This document shows, piece by piece, positions 47,601 to 61,185 of a DNA stretch of 64,000 nucleotides; position 1 is the stretch's first letter; the number at the start of each line of letters is the position of its first letter. The notes under the pieces are model-generated. The model was not told where the DNA came from. It made no database searches and worked only from the letters and a program-made list of their open reading frames with translations. Source of the DNA: Diatrype stigma (Eukaryota > Ascomycota > Sordariomycetes > Xylariales > Diatrypaceae); the NCBI GenBank assembly GCA_022225965.2, contig JAKJXP020000052.1, forward strand, positions 124,001 through 188,000, written 5' to 3'. The position numbers were made by a program, and so were the translations under genes.

Positions 47601-48250
47601 GCCGGCAGAACGCGCCCCTTTTCGCCAGAAAAGCGATTGGGGGCTCGGACTGCCGCTTTGCGAAAATTCGGTTCCGGGCCCTGGAGCAAATATGACAGCT
47701 CACCCAACCAACCAGTGGCGCTCCGCAGATGCCCTTCGCTCCGGCCCTCCAAACTGCCGGGCCGATTCTGGGGTATGCTGCCCTTGACACACTCTGACAC
47801 TGCATTGGATCCTTTCCCCAAACGCTGCCGGATGCCTGTTTGGAACATCGCTGCAGCCTCTGACAGTCGAGCTCTCGCCTCACGAGGTCGTTCCTACATG
47901 ATGACCTCAGCTGGCTGGCTGGCGAAAGACTATTGTTGGTGGTGGCGTCTGTCAGATTGTGGATGCATGATGGTGGTGTTGCGTGTGTGTGTGCCATCCA
48001 TATGCAGATATGCATGTCTTACGGTGCCTCTGCCAGTTATCTTCGAGGGTGTTCGCGGCACAGAGATCCTGATCTAACCGTCTCCGGAGGCGACAGTTGC
48101 TTGGCTGGCGAAGACCATCCAGTGAACACCAAGGGCAAGGCCAAAAATGGCTGTTGATGCAGGGTTAATCCTAATGCGCGTCCATGCAGGATATTTGTGC
48201 CGCTGTTCCCATGTTGCTTCGCGCCTGCACGGCCTGGTGATGTGTAAGAC

Positions 48251-48272
48251 AAATGCAAATGCAAATGCAAAT
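48251..48272. repeat. AAATGC hexamer repeat
   Basis: Three full AAATGC units and a partial one are seen directly. Confidence 0.85.
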
Positions 48273-49428
48273 GATATTGATATATTGACAAGGCGTGTGT
48301 TTGTGGGTAAGCTTGTAGTCTCACATTGCCCAAAAACAGCAGAAACAGACCTCGTGAGCGATAAGTGTCCCTTAGAGCATCCTGCTAAGTACGAATCAAG
48401 GCCATTGGCGCTCATCAACCCCATAGTTGAACGGGCGTTCGGAGATCCATTATCGTGACTTGGCCGCTTCGCCAATGAGCGAAAGCGGTTAGGTATCACA
48501 ATCGGCTAGGTATCATCATCTCGGTCGGGTTTGGCGGCCGCATATCGGTAAACCAGAAGGCGGTGGAAGATCATGCCTTTTAGGATTCCCGGAACGGGAT
48601 GCCGAAAGATATAACTATAGGAGGCCGTATTAATATAGCCATAATCTTAAGCACAACTATAACTGCCATAGTCGCACAGGTCCAAGCCGGGACGTATTGC
48701 GTTATCCCTTAAGTCCAAATGCCGACTTGAGCGGACTGTGAACTTGACTGCGAACTTGATGAGCGGGTTGTTGACAAGGTTGTGATTGCATTCGCTATGT
48801 CAGTAGGCACATATCGTACAACATTCCCACGGCTATAGACCAGGACCTGAGTTACTAAGCAGGTATGTACAGCCACCTCCCCAGGCCTGCCCAGGAAACT
48901 AGGTCGTTCAAGGGGATCGATTCTCACATCACAGGGCGGCCAAGCACCTGGCAGCAGAGCCCCGATGGATCCGGCGCAGTGGATGGAGGCCCAGTTTTCC
49001 TCTTTTGTGGAGAAGATCTACGACCCCCTACGCTGGCACTGGGTCGCTAGTTAGGCGGCGTGGGAGCAGCTGGGATTGGGAATTGCGTGGGTTGCACGTA
49101 CCAAGCCATGCACGGAGAATTATCATGGTAACTAATTGTATGTATGTACCTACCTACCTACGGGCATGGACGGAGCACGGGAGCATGTAGACTACGGCGC
49201 ACGTAGGTGTGTAATCAGGACCTCGGGAGTCACGGTATGTAGTTACGTACAGTTGGATACCTGGGTATGTGCGCATGTATGTACGAGACGCGTTGGGTGA
49301 TACCGTAGTTAGGTACTCTCTCCAAACGACCTGTAGTTATTCCAGGTTCTAAGTGTCTTCTAGAAGCGGGATGTGGGAGCTGCTTCTCAGTCCGCGTCGA
49401 CTGGCATAGGGCCACAGGCTGACAGGCC

Positions 49429-49463
49429 ACAGGCTACAGGCTACAGGCTACAGGCTACACAGG
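49429..49463. repeat. 7-bp tandem repeat (CTACAGG-type)
   Basis: Consecutive CTACAGG-like heptamers are visible, with flanking degenerate copies from about 49413. Confidence 0.85.
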
Positions 49464-49489
49464 CCCGGTCTGCTTTCCCCTAGCTATCC

Positions 49490-49535
49490 CACATCCACAT
49501 TCCACATTCCACATTCTACATTCCACATTCCACAT
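49490..49535. repeat. 7-bp tandem repeat (CACATTC-type)
   Basis: Six to seven near-identical CACATTC heptamers lie about 30 nt after the previous heptamer repeat. Confidence 0.85.
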
Positions 49536-52500
49536 GGTCGGTCTCGCTTGGAGACGCTGCATAGAGGTAGTCACTCTGGACGTTAGCTCTGGCAAGCCGC
49601 AGCACGCTAATAAGCATCTATCGCAAGAGCAGGAAAACTCGACGTTATGCGGGTTCGCCAATACGTTAAACATGCAGCCCGCGCCTCGTTGATCCGTATC
49701 TGCGCATAACTCCAGCAAGCCCTGGCAGCCCTGGGAAGACACCGGCCCTTTTCTCTGCCTTATCAGTCAAGATCGGGGCTCCCGCATGACGGGATGATCA
49801 CGATCAGGCTTCAATTACGAGGGACTGACCTTCGGTAGGATGAAACACTCGCCGAAGACTGAGCATTCACTAGCCTTGGGTTGAGCTGACCTCGACCCCT
49901 TTAGCCCTTTGCGTGCTGGATTGCGCAGATTGAGATATTCTGCCGTTAGCACGTTAGTGGTCGTCGTCCCTATGCAGCTGCCATGTTGAGCTGGGGATGA
50001 GAATGCGCTAGAGGGCTAACTGTTCGAATATCGCGGCCTTTGTGGGGTGGAAAACAACAATGCCAGCGCGTTGCGTACCTACCTATTTACAAGATAACGA
50101 GGTAACCAAGGCAATCAATATATGAGATGATCGTACTACCCACCCGCCTGTGCAATGAACGTTGTAGCCCACCTCGTTTGTGATATATCCATGCTAATCA
50201 ATGCGATCGAACGGCAAACCGCACTTCATAATATCATATATCATGAGTTGTGTTGTGTTGAGAGTTGATAGATGCCGGTTCTCTCCGTATATGGAGTGAT
50301 CCAGGTAGTGTTGTCATTTCTACTGACCTTCTCCGATTTGGTCGTCCGGTTGCGATTCTGCCATGAACTGCCGCTCGAAGGAAAGAAGGAGAAGAGAGCG
50401 GCCCGTCGGTTGCCTGCCCACGTAGTAGGTTAACACAACATGGGCCTCCATATGTGCCTCTCTGCCCATCCGGAGATTCCCACGCGAGCTCCCATGTGGA
50501 TTTCCATGATGATGTGCATATACGGTTGCCAGTGGGGGGGAGATGTCATTTGGCTTGGCGGCACGGTTGAAACGCATCTGCCCCATGTCTTGATCTGCCA
50601 GTCTGCGCAATCTCGTACGATGTTCCGCTTAACAGAAGCCATTTATCATTCCGATTATCCTGCCTTCCTGCGTCCCAGTCGCATGCCCCCCAAAACCCCC
50701 CACCATCATGGTCAGCAAGCCTGCCATGGGCAACCAAATGATGTGCATATTGGCTGGCGATGTGCGCATCGCGGGGTAGCAACATAGCATGCATGGAACA
50801 CAACTGCTCCAGCTGCGTGCAACCTTAGGGACGATACCCTGAGCATGGGAAATCCGATGAGGCCAGGTTAACCCGGTCTCCGTTCGGGCTTCTAAGACAC
50901 CGTTGCGAGCTGCGGGTTGCGAGGTGGTATTATACTAGACACAACTTGGGAAACCTGGTCGGTGTTTGAACGCGGAGAAGCGGTCGATGTGAGGGGTCCG
51001 CCAAATCCAGATATCCATGAGGAATATCGACGTCGATCGCCACTACTAAACGTCGACTGCACTGCAACTACATACATATGGCTGAGGGGTTATATCCTCG
51101 AATATATAACCAGTTTCGTGCAGAACAGGTACTACGCTGCACGCACCAATCAGCATATACTGACAAAACACACAGGTGCATTGCATTAGGTAGCCATATA
51201 TGTGGATGGTTAGATGAATCAGTATCCAATAGGGGACACAGAGGAAACCTTGAACATGTACTGCGTCTGTATGAAGGCAAATATGTAGGTAGGTAGTTTG
51301 CATTGAGTTGCTTTATATGCGCTGGTTGCCTGATGGGGATAGGATATAGGAACAAACGCACCTGGGAGTAGAAGAAGAAAAGAAAGAAAAAGGACGAATA
51401 TAAGGAAGACACCTACCTATAATGGCTCCCCTAACATGCAGGTATAGTGCTCTCCGAGTGCTCCCAGGTATAAGATGGAGGTTTCGCGGGTGAGGTGAGA
51501 GAACCACACACACATACATCATGGCGGCTCAGAGCGATTTACGACGTACATATGTAGCAGGATTACGCCCAATTGGCGCACATAGTAATTGATAATAGTC
51601 AACAAATCACATAAACTGCAAACTGCCTGCCTGCTGAGACAGGGCGGTATTGGCATCGACGTCGGGCGCTAATATCGAATTCCATAACATGGCGAATAGC
51701 GCACAGCACCGCACCGCACCGCTCCTCATGATACTCCTCTCCTGCTGTGCCGGAAACCCGTCGAGGTTTGCAGGGGCATTCTTCGTCTGGACTATGGTTA
51801 TGTCGCACGTGTATGTAGTAGCGAGGACAGACATGCTAGGCATCGTACTAGGTAGGCGAGTAGGCAAGTAGGTGGCTACATGTAGGCACTATAGCGATGC
51901 ATTCTATATCCATTGTATCCATTAACGAGATACTTAGCAGCCAAAGAGATGTGAGAAAAAGAGTTCAAGAGAAACCCACCCCCAAAAACCCCCCTAACTA
52001 CATACCTAGGTATTCTATCTTCTAGGTAGGCCATACCATGCTCTTCTGGGTAACCGCAACCTCGACTTAGACTCGAACTACAACACAAAGGAGGGGGGCG
52101 CCTTTGCAAGCCAAGCGACCCCTGTCGGGCTTGGACCTGAAGCCTTTTCTTCTTTTTCCTTTGTTGCCGGCTCCCGAGGCAAGATTCCTTTTACGTTCAC
52201 AGCACCGCGCTGCTATTGGTCGTCCGCTTCACGACCACCCCCCTGGCGCCGCGTTCAGCTTGGTTCGTCAATGGCGCCATGGGACTGGGGTGCGAAGAGG
52301 GCTGTGACGAAATCGCCTGGTTCCTTTCACTTCCTACGTGCCGTCTCGAGGTTTGTGCCTGTATTCTGGTGTGGTGGTATTGCAGTGTATCCTGGCAAAG
52401 GCCTGCAGCAAGGCCTCGCTCTGCTCTCGTGTCTTTGGTCCGACCCCACGTTCGTCTCTGCCAGAGTCCACAGTTCGCAGCTCCAGGGTACCTCCCTAGG

Positions 52501-55500
52501 GAGACACTAGCTACCTAGGTAGCAGGCCAAGCATGTATTCGGACAAATAAACGAGCTGTATGTGCTGTATACTACTGGGTATGCTACATGGTATACTTCA
52601 TGGCCGAAGCGCCATTTGCGCGCCCGTCGATTCGATTCGTACGTAGTAGGCCTATTTCGCCGCACGCAAGCATTTTGTCACCATGGAGGGGCGGATCGCA
52701 CACCACGAACAAACACTTGGACGTTCAGACAGACTCCAACTCCAGAGATCAGCCTCTGACAACTGGCCCTCTATACCGTATACAGCTATGGGAGTGTCAC
52801 TGGATCGGCACATGCGCTCTGCGATACGTTTGAGCCCATCTTGTGTCACGTCACTGGCGTGATGAATATTTACATGCCTACATAGGTGGCCATGCATAGT
52901 TACTTGGTGCCGTGAGGTTCTGCACAGCAACCCGGCCATCCACGATCTTCTTCGGGTCTCCCTGTGCGTGCAGGCCGCGGCTGCAAACTAGCCCGCCGCA
53001 AGCAACGGCGGACACTCCCGTTGAACTCTTCGGGTTTGTTGCGATGTCGATTTCGGTTCGATTTCGATTTCGGTTTCGATCTCCTCTTTCAGCCGTCACG
53101 CTCGCTGTACCGTACTATAGGTATTGCTTTGTACTTGGGATAGTCGGTTTGATGACCATACATTGTAGGCATATGATGCAGTACCTCGACATCTTGAACC
53201 ATGTGCCAAGTCCACTTCCCTTGCATGCAGAAATAGGTCCTTGACTGCATTCTATTATCAGCCGCTTGTAGCGAAAAAGTCGGACGATATAGCCGGGCAG
53301 CTCTGTCAAGTAGGATCTCTCGACCGTCCAATTCTGGGCTTGGTCAAATTATATGCAGATACGCAGTTGTCTTGCATGCCCATTACCTGCAGAATAGCAA
53401 AACTTGCGTTTCCCCATTTGCTGCGAATGCCTAACCGGTGTTCCGGTTCATGTGTACACCAAAAAGGCGACCGGGTCTTATCTTCCCTATAGGCTCAGGG
53501 GGCCGTCTGGCGGCATTTCAAGCCCCGCCTTTGCATTTGCGACTGGTGAAGGATTACGGAGTAGATGCCTACTATGTCAACAGCCACCATGACTTTCCGA
53601 CTAACGAACACCAACTCCGTGCTACCATAGACGAGGCCCACGAGGACGGGGAATACTCGGGCCGTTTGGAGTATGTTCACCGTTGTCGTTTCTTATTAGG
53701 AAGTTATGTAATTAGGTAGGTAGTACCTAGGCAGCGACTATAACCACTCGAAAAGGGACAAAACGTTTCGTTTTCGGGCTGTGAAGACCACCAAGTTGCA
53801 ACAGGTCCACTCATTTACTTTTGATAATTGATATCTGTCCTACGTTCCATGCACGATTTTTTGGGGTGATCCCAATCCATCCAAGTGCAATGGCACGCCC
53901 TGGGATAGGGGAAAGGGTAGGATGCCCAGTCGCAGGACCGCAAATTGGACCTCGTGACGGTTTCCCCTGGCTCGACCGCACACGAATGCGAACAAGGGAT
54001 TGTGAGTGTCACCAATCAACACGACAAAGGTGCCCAGGAGCCAGCGCTATAGAGCGGCTCCCACCGAGTCAATCGCATCATTCCGGCATGGCATTCAACG
54101 GTCTAGCCACCACTAGAACGACGCGGGATTTGACGATAGGTGAAGAGGCAGCGCAACGCAAAATGTGCTTTACGAGATAGCAAACCGAGGTCACTGCAAC
54201 ACATGACTCACATGTTTCCCTTGAAAGCTGGTTGAGGGTGGTAGGACGGTAGGGCGCGTAGGGGGACCGAGAAACAAAAAGGCCCTATACCCCTCTGGCC
54301 GCCGTAGTATCGTGGGTTGATCTCTTTGTGGGTGAGGGGTTGTTGTTGGATGGTCCCCGATTAGCCGTTTGTGATGATGGCAGCCGCTACATGGGCTGGG
54401 CTGGGCTGCATATATTCAGTACATTGGAGGTCCGTCCGATGGCTGGTTGGTCGTATAGGGAACCCTTTTCGAGCCGTTCATCGTGCCATTCATCGTCTCG
54501 ATTGGCATCTGTGGTGGCATGCACGTGCTATTTTCACCTAGAGATCAGGAATGGCATGGATATGATATGTACTATTACTAAGACAGGCACCATCGGCCTG
54601 GAATTGAAGTGTCGTCCTCGCGTGCAGTGCAGGCACACAATGAATCGATGGGAACCCGGCACGAAGGAGCAGGGCGAAGCAATGGAACGCCGAGCCGTGA
54701 TTGGCCAGGTCGTGCCCGAAAAGGTCGATTTTGGCAAGTGGCATTGGGTTTTCTAGGCGCCCAATACGGAGCTAGCAACCATCTGATAGGCTCTTGGTAT
54801 GATGACTCGAATGACGACAGAAATGTCGGTGAAGTACGGTGAGATGATAACGGTTTTTGTGTTTTGCTTCGTTCCATGTATGGACTCTCCAGTCTACATT
54901 CTCACCTTGACAGATTTTTCGGTGTCATCGGAGCCTACAGCTCGTTGCGCAAATCGGACGTCCAAGCTGAGCGGTGTGTTTTGTAAGCCGCCGGCTTCCT
55001 GCCAAAAGGGAGGGGCAAGGGAGGGGTGGTTTGCCCATTTTTCAAGTGGATTGGCACGAGGCTCGCCAGAATTCCCAGTCGATCGACCCTGTTGGCAAGA
55101 TTGGAGGGTCTTGCACAAAAGAGATGTCCCTCTGTGTGACCACGGCCATGGGTGTGCTGGCGCATTCCGCCATAGCCTGAAAGATGATGAGGCCTTGTTA
55201 GGTTGAGGACGTTGCTTGATAGGTCCATTCGCGGCATTGCAGAGATTCGCATGCGGCCAATCACCTCCCGGGACATAGGATCGCTGTGCGACACAGCCCT
55301 GCAAGGTATGGTGCTGCCGAGCTGGACATCTCGTCATACCCTGAGCGCCCTGGGGAAAATCTACAGCAAGCGGTCCATCAGGCACCTAACATACGAATGT
55401 CGGTAGGTATAAGATCCAATTGTACATACAATACTATGTGCGCGTATAGATTCCCATTGTCCAGGTGGGGATGGGGAGAGTGGGCGCAAGCTGTGCAAAC

Positions 55501-57499
55501 TTCAAGGGGATATCTAGATAATCCACAGGGGGCAGAGAAGACGACGACCGGGGGGCATAGAAAATGACATGTAATTAGGAGGGGAACACGAAGTAGAGAG
55601 GTAGCTTTGCCTACCCAATTTGCTAATTAGGAGCCCTCCTCTAACTACATATGTATATGGTATTATATATTTCCTTCCGGGTACCCGGGAAAGATTGCTT
55701 CACACCTCGGTCTTGGCAAGCATGGCGGATGGTGCATTGCACTCCTCGCAACACGGAGCGCCCCGGTAACTAGCATACCTTAGAAACATGAATCCTTTTC
55801 CAGCCCGCCTAGCGTCATGAGGTCCGAGATAGGTGATATATGTGATAATGATGATTGACGTTTGCACGGCTCTGGTGGGGCGCCCAACTTGATTGCAGGA
55901 CCGATGACTCGATACTCGCATACATTTTCAGCTCTCATGACGCCGCCCTCCGGAGGCAACCAGTTGTGATGAGCGAACCTATGCATCTCTATACTGGCGG
56001 CACACTGAAAAAAATAACAGCCTGCGACTCCACTTTCGCGTGCCATAAGGCTTCAAACTCACATGTAATCCACAACTCAAAGCCTAACTTGCAAGGAATG
56101 AGAACATGGAAGGGCGTCTATACGCATGCAACGTGTCCATGAACATACGCCCAAGGTTTAACGAGCGGTATACGCAGGAAAGTCACGGCTTGCTTCAGGA
56201 CTCCCAGTGGATGGAACGGCAATGCCTCTTTCACACATGCAGACGTTGGTACGATCGATGCCTGCTGAAATATAGGACGACGTGGTGCGTACTTGTTTGA
56301 GATTGCGATCCATTGGATATTCAAAACATACCTACAGCGAAGTGATACTCAATAGGGATATGTGGACGGACGGACGAATAGATGGATGGTTGAATTTGTG
56401 CAGGCGAGAAGTCGGTCACCATGCGATGTTGCTTCGTTGGTATAGCAGTTTTGTTGGTATGACACCAATGTGAACAGGAGATCCGGGAGTGGGGGATCGG
56501 ATCGTCGGCGCGTTTGTGATCGTATGGCCCATGGCAGCAGGGCAGGGCGGATGGGCATCGAACGGCCTGCTATGATGTCGTATTTGGTTGGCCGGTCAGC
56601 CTGGTTCCTTGTCTCGATCGTCACGGTGATGGCAGGATACGCAGGGGCTGTTGGTGAGCCTGAATAACCCTTTCGACCAGGTAAGCATGCCTGCGTGATA
56701 TCCATCCGTTCAACGTTCAGCGTGGCATTCAGCGCAGCAGCATGTTGGGTTGGCTGACACCCGCCCAGACAAACATAGGCACACCAGGATCTTCGCGGCT
56801 CTTGGTAGATATTGCGTGGGCTCATATTCAACTAGGTAGGAAGTTGAAATTGCGCTGCCGTCTCCAGGTCAGTTTAAGAATCATTAGCGTTGTCATCATC
56901 ATTGCAGACTCGGCCTAAGGTTTCATGACGACTTTTAGACTGGTGTTCCGAGAACCGAGACGTGCTTCTGTGGAACATCCGTACTATACATGTACTGCTT
57001 GCTATGTACATTAGGTGGTAAGGAACTATCCATTACATCAGAGGTGCTGGCAGGCACTTGCAGATATTACCTGAGGTACATAGGTAGGTAGACATGCATG
57101 TATAGCACTCATTATCACGGAAGATTACACAAATCTGAACAGGTATGTCCCCTGTATATGTATGCGCGACATGCTAATATACTTGTTGTCCTTGTGCCAT
57201 GCCGGGGGACGCGATATAAGTCTTCATCTAGTGCCTCCCAGGTTTTCTTCTCATCGTTCTCGTAATGACCAGCAGCATATACTATCAGACTATGTACCTT
57301 AGCAACTGCTTTCACTTCAGCCACACTTCAGGAACTTCAACGGCGACGAGCACTTTGACAGGTGCAAACACCTAACTAACTTTTACTAAGAGTCTATCTC
57401 ATATTGCTTAGTTAGTCTGTTAGTTAGTACAGTACATACTGCCGTGTTCGTCGAGAGATCCACCAACCATTTGGGCTGAAAGGATCGGCTCCAACATGT

Positions 57500-57620
57500 C
57501 CCACCCAGGCTTTTGGATAGCAGGCAGAGTCCGGAAAAAACCATACGGACCTCAGTGGCCCAAGCGTGACATATGTATGGTTTTTATCAGACTCTGCCTG
57601 GATAGGTACCCCTGGGTGGG
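57500..57620. repeat. Imperfect long inverted repeat (possible MITE)
   Basis: Arms of about 47 nt (57500-57546 and 57575-57620) pair imperfectly around a 28-nt centre. The outer ends CCCACCCAGG and inner blocks CAGGCAGAGT and AACCATAC match on both arms. A foldback element or decayed MITE is plausible; no clear target-site duplication is seen. Confidence 0.65.
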
Positions 57621-59016
57621 CCCCCAGCTGTCTTTACTTGGGGAAGCCCAGGAAAGAATCTGGCTGAGTGGGCGATGATGTAGTTGAGCTCAAGTGTTAA
57701 TGCTGTTATTGGTGGGGCCGAAGCTAGCCCTGGTGCCTTGACACCCCAAACATCGCTCATCTGGCTACCCGCTCATCTTCATTCCGCCCTAAAAAATTTC
57801 TCCCCTTTTTCCCCCTTCCACTGGGCGACCCTATCAGGGCCCCTAATCTTTTCTACTACCGTCATAATGATTCGATGCCCGCGGCTCATGCTTTCGAACA
57901 GCCACATCGGATAATCGTTATACTGGATTTTTTTTTTCTTCCTCAATGCAGGGACTTATTTTTAGCCGAAAGGTTACATAGGACTCTTGCCTTAACTAGA
58001 TTGACCACCTGTAAGGCATGACATACCATACCATATACTGTGTATGGAGCCAGGCTTGGGTTTTTGCAAAGCCCTGAGGTTGCAACCTATCGTATCATCT
58101 GTGTTATGATGTATGGTGTACATCCCCGTTCCAAGACGAGCCAGCCCTATCTATAATAGCATTATCATGCAACGTTGTTAGTTAAATCTCGCAAAATTTG
58201 AGTTCGACTTCCAACAATAGCGACGACCTCAACTCGAGGTTGAGACCTGCTGCATACCTGTCACGTTTTGCAGTGAGACTTGCGCACCTACATGCCTGAT
58301 AAGTGACGTGACGATGGGTAGGAATGGCCGACAAGACTGAGTGAACACCGAGCAACAACGTTATAATTAGTAGCCTAGGCAATGTAACAGCATTCTGCAA
58401 GATTACTTCAGAATTCAACAATGGATGGACAAACTCCTATTGGCTTGAACGCTGTCGTTGGGTTTCAGAGCACTCCTTAACATTATACAATAAGTATGTC
58501 ACACACACTTAGGTATGCGAGTATACCTGGGTAGGTAACAATAGCAATAGGGGGAATCGAATCAAATGGCTGAATGGCATGGCAAGCAAGCCACATGAGT
58601 GAAGTGAATGCGCACTAAAAAACTGGGTGCACTCGTCTGGGGTAGGCAAGTACCGAATATCGGAATGTTTTATTTGTTTATTTCCAAAGAATGCAGTGAT
58701 CCCTTGTTTCAAGACCTGGAGATCAGATCAAATAGCTGTATTTCGTAAGGTCGAGGTAGCGAGGTAGTGGGCTTCTTTCTTCCTCGGCTTCCATAACGTT
58801 CTTATACCCCTGTCTGGTAAGGCGATGATGACAAGGAGGGAGCGAGTTAAAATGTCACAAGCGGAAAGACTCATCAAAGACCTGGTCTTAGTTAGCCTGC
58901 TACCATTACGATGTGAACATACGGCATTGATGGCTTAATAACACCACGGTATGTTGCTACGTACAATTGTACATGTATTTATTGCGGTCAAGAGTGCTTA
59001 ATAACTGGATCGAATT

Positions 59017-59055
59017 CATATCCATATCCATATCCATATCCATATCCATATCCAT
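59017..59055. repeat. CATATC hexamer repeat
   Basis: About six CATATC-type units are read directly. Confidence 0.9.
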
Positions 59056-59180
59056 TGAAACAGGTCTTGCAAGTTCCACCAGAGCGGCAGAGCCTGACTG
59101 ACCTTTCCATTGTTCTGTACACTGGTTTCATTTTACTTGGCGGTACCTCCAGTCTGATATTTCTCACGTGTATTCTGCAT

Positions 59181-59227
59181 CCCAGCACCCGGCACCCAGC
59201 ACCCAGCACCCAGCACCCAGCACCCAG
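59181..59227. repeat. CCCAGCA heptamer minisatellite
   Basis: About six near-perfect CCCAGCA units. A related CAGCxC repeat resumes about 65 nt later, after a TATG/TGTG-rich spacer. Confidence 0.9.
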
Positions 59228-59292
59228 TGTTGTATGTATGTATATGGGTGTGTGTGTGTATGTATGTGTGTATTGTATAATACATAGTACCT

Positions 59293-59348
59293 CCCAGCAC
59301 CCAGCAGCCCAGCGCCAGCGCCAGCACCAGCACCAGCACCAGCGCCAG
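59293..59348. repeat. CAGCAC/CAGCGC hexamer repeat
   Basis: CCAGCACCAGCGC-type units are read directly. They produce repetitive Gly-Ala ORFs on the other strand that are not genes. Confidence 0.85.
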
Positions 59349-61185
59349 TACAAGTACCAGCAGTAGCGCTGTTCAATTCGGGTGGTTCTGCCGCGCCCGA
59401 CCCGCAAAAGGTAACTTACAGTGGCTTTTCCGTAGGCCATATAGGTACCTAAGCTCAGTAAAGTCGCCTGGACGGTTCAAAAGTTCGTACTGTCCCACCC
59501 GCCCACGCGCAGAAAACCCACTGGGCATCTTTCCACCATCTGCAGAGACGGACAGGCAGGCAGACGGGCAAAACGACGGGACAGACAGGACAGACAGACA
59601 GGAGTAACGGAGCCCGTCCCATCTACTAAAGAAGGTTCTACGGGGCGCGTTAGTCTGAACCGCCTCCAGCGGTTCTATATTCGTACCTAACTACAAGGCT
59701 ACTTGATCTACTTTACCTGCTTAGGGAACCGTGAGTAGTTTTTAGTAGTTTTTCTGTGACCCATTCCCTGTCGGGCAATGCCTCATCCCTCCCTATCCGC
59801 CCCGTTCACTAAATAATAACCTCCCCGACCATAATTGACTCCTACCACCGCATCTCACACATACGCACCCGCACCCACCCACCCACACACACACACTCCC
59901 TCCTTCCTGACATCTGGAAACCTCTGGCATACATACCACTTACTGCCTATATCCAACCTGCCTTCTACTCCCAAGGTTCTTACCATATACGACTGTACCG
60001 AACAACTACGCGCAATCACACCAGGACCACTGCCGTTCCTGCCGTTCCTGCTGCTGCTGCTGCTGCTACTGCAACTGCAACTGCAACCTGGGTACTGCAA
60101 GGGCTGCGAGCGCATAGCACGCACATACATACAGTCCATTATATACAGCACCTGCACTGGCGACAGACAGGGTTGGGTCGTCTCGGACTTAAATTTACTA
60201 CATACTAAGCCTCACTAGGCCTTCAGCTGCACATTTTTTATATATATTTCAGATCTGGACATCAACTCCTTTTTCTCTCGGCTCACGCATTTGTAGGACA
60301 TTGTTACCGGATTATCCACGAGAACTAGGATTCCTGTCTTAAAGCGGACCTGTGTGCAGAGCAAAGCAGGGCAAATCGAGGCAGAGCTGAGCTGAGCATT
60401 GTTGTTGATGCCGAGCCGTATTAAGCCTTGGAGTTGTCATCCTGCTCTCACTCGCTGATTTGGCCTGCGCCTAGGAGATATCGACGAAGATCTCTTTCTG
60501 TCTCCAGGGGAGATAAACCTGCGGGCACTTTAAAAAGGAATCACTGTGAGCTGTGTTGGTGGGGACCAGCACAATATCAATTTGAGCTCATCATCCCCAA
60601 CTAAGGCCTCGATACCCAAACCGTCGACTTGCATGACAGCTGCCACCTCACCATTCCTCCTGTAGAGCCATTGCTCATATCCGCCCCGGTCTGGCCTTGA
60701 GACGTGCAGGTGCAGGCACTTGCACCCTGGGTACCTTGACGTACCTGTTTTCACTGGCCGTACCTGTACTCGTCCTATACTTCATTGGACGTACTCCTCT
60801 TTTGGTCTCCGTGTATCATTGGCATATCTGAGAGGCCGGGTGCGTTGTAGCCTCGATTCTGGGCCTTGCTTAATAAAGAGGCCTTCCCGGACCACTCAAG
60901 CTCACGATTCACGACGATATACCCCCTTGGATCATCTCCTTCCCCACCCTAGCTCGATATATTCCAGGGGAAAGCCAGTCCTTCCCTATGGTTGTCTGAC
61001 TTCTGTTTCTCGAGCACAACCAAAACTGGGAACCAAGCTAGGAAAGATGAGGCACGCGAGACTAATCTTTCTCATATGATTATCTTAGAGCTCTGAATCA
61101 CTGCGGAGTTGACTCCGATGTGCAGGCTTGTTGCACCGTGCTGAAATCCACCGCGCGTGCCGACATATACTCCACATTTATCACC

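Larger units (their letters stand above)
46238..57499. other. Gene desert, central segment
   Basis: About 11.3 kb. ORFs up to about 180 aa occur, but they overlap each other on both strands, lack motifs and are interrupted by simple repeats. It contains a nested inverted repeat at 47527-47600, short tandem repeats at 48251-48272, 49429-49463 and 49490-49535, and many TACCTA/TAGGTA motifs. I cannot support any gene. Confidence 0.55.
57621..61185. other. Gene desert, right segment and PLC1 upstream region
   Basis: About 3.6 kb without a supported gene. It contains hexamer and heptamer repeats at 59017-59055, 59181-59227 and 59293-59348 and a GACAG-rich tract at about 59550-59600. CA/CT-rich leader-like sequence with a CTG run lies at about 59860-60090. 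The last kilobase must include the phospholipase C promoter and leader; small upstream ORFs are present. Confidence 0.5.

Noticed and set aside
47488..48077. Overlapping 175- to 181-aa frames on both strands
   Set aside because: Neither has motifs or splice support, and they overlap each other around an inverted repeat.
59164..59440. Repetitive Gly-Ala and Tyr-Gly minus-strand ORFs
   Set aside because: They are translations of simple repeats and shift frame with each repeat type.
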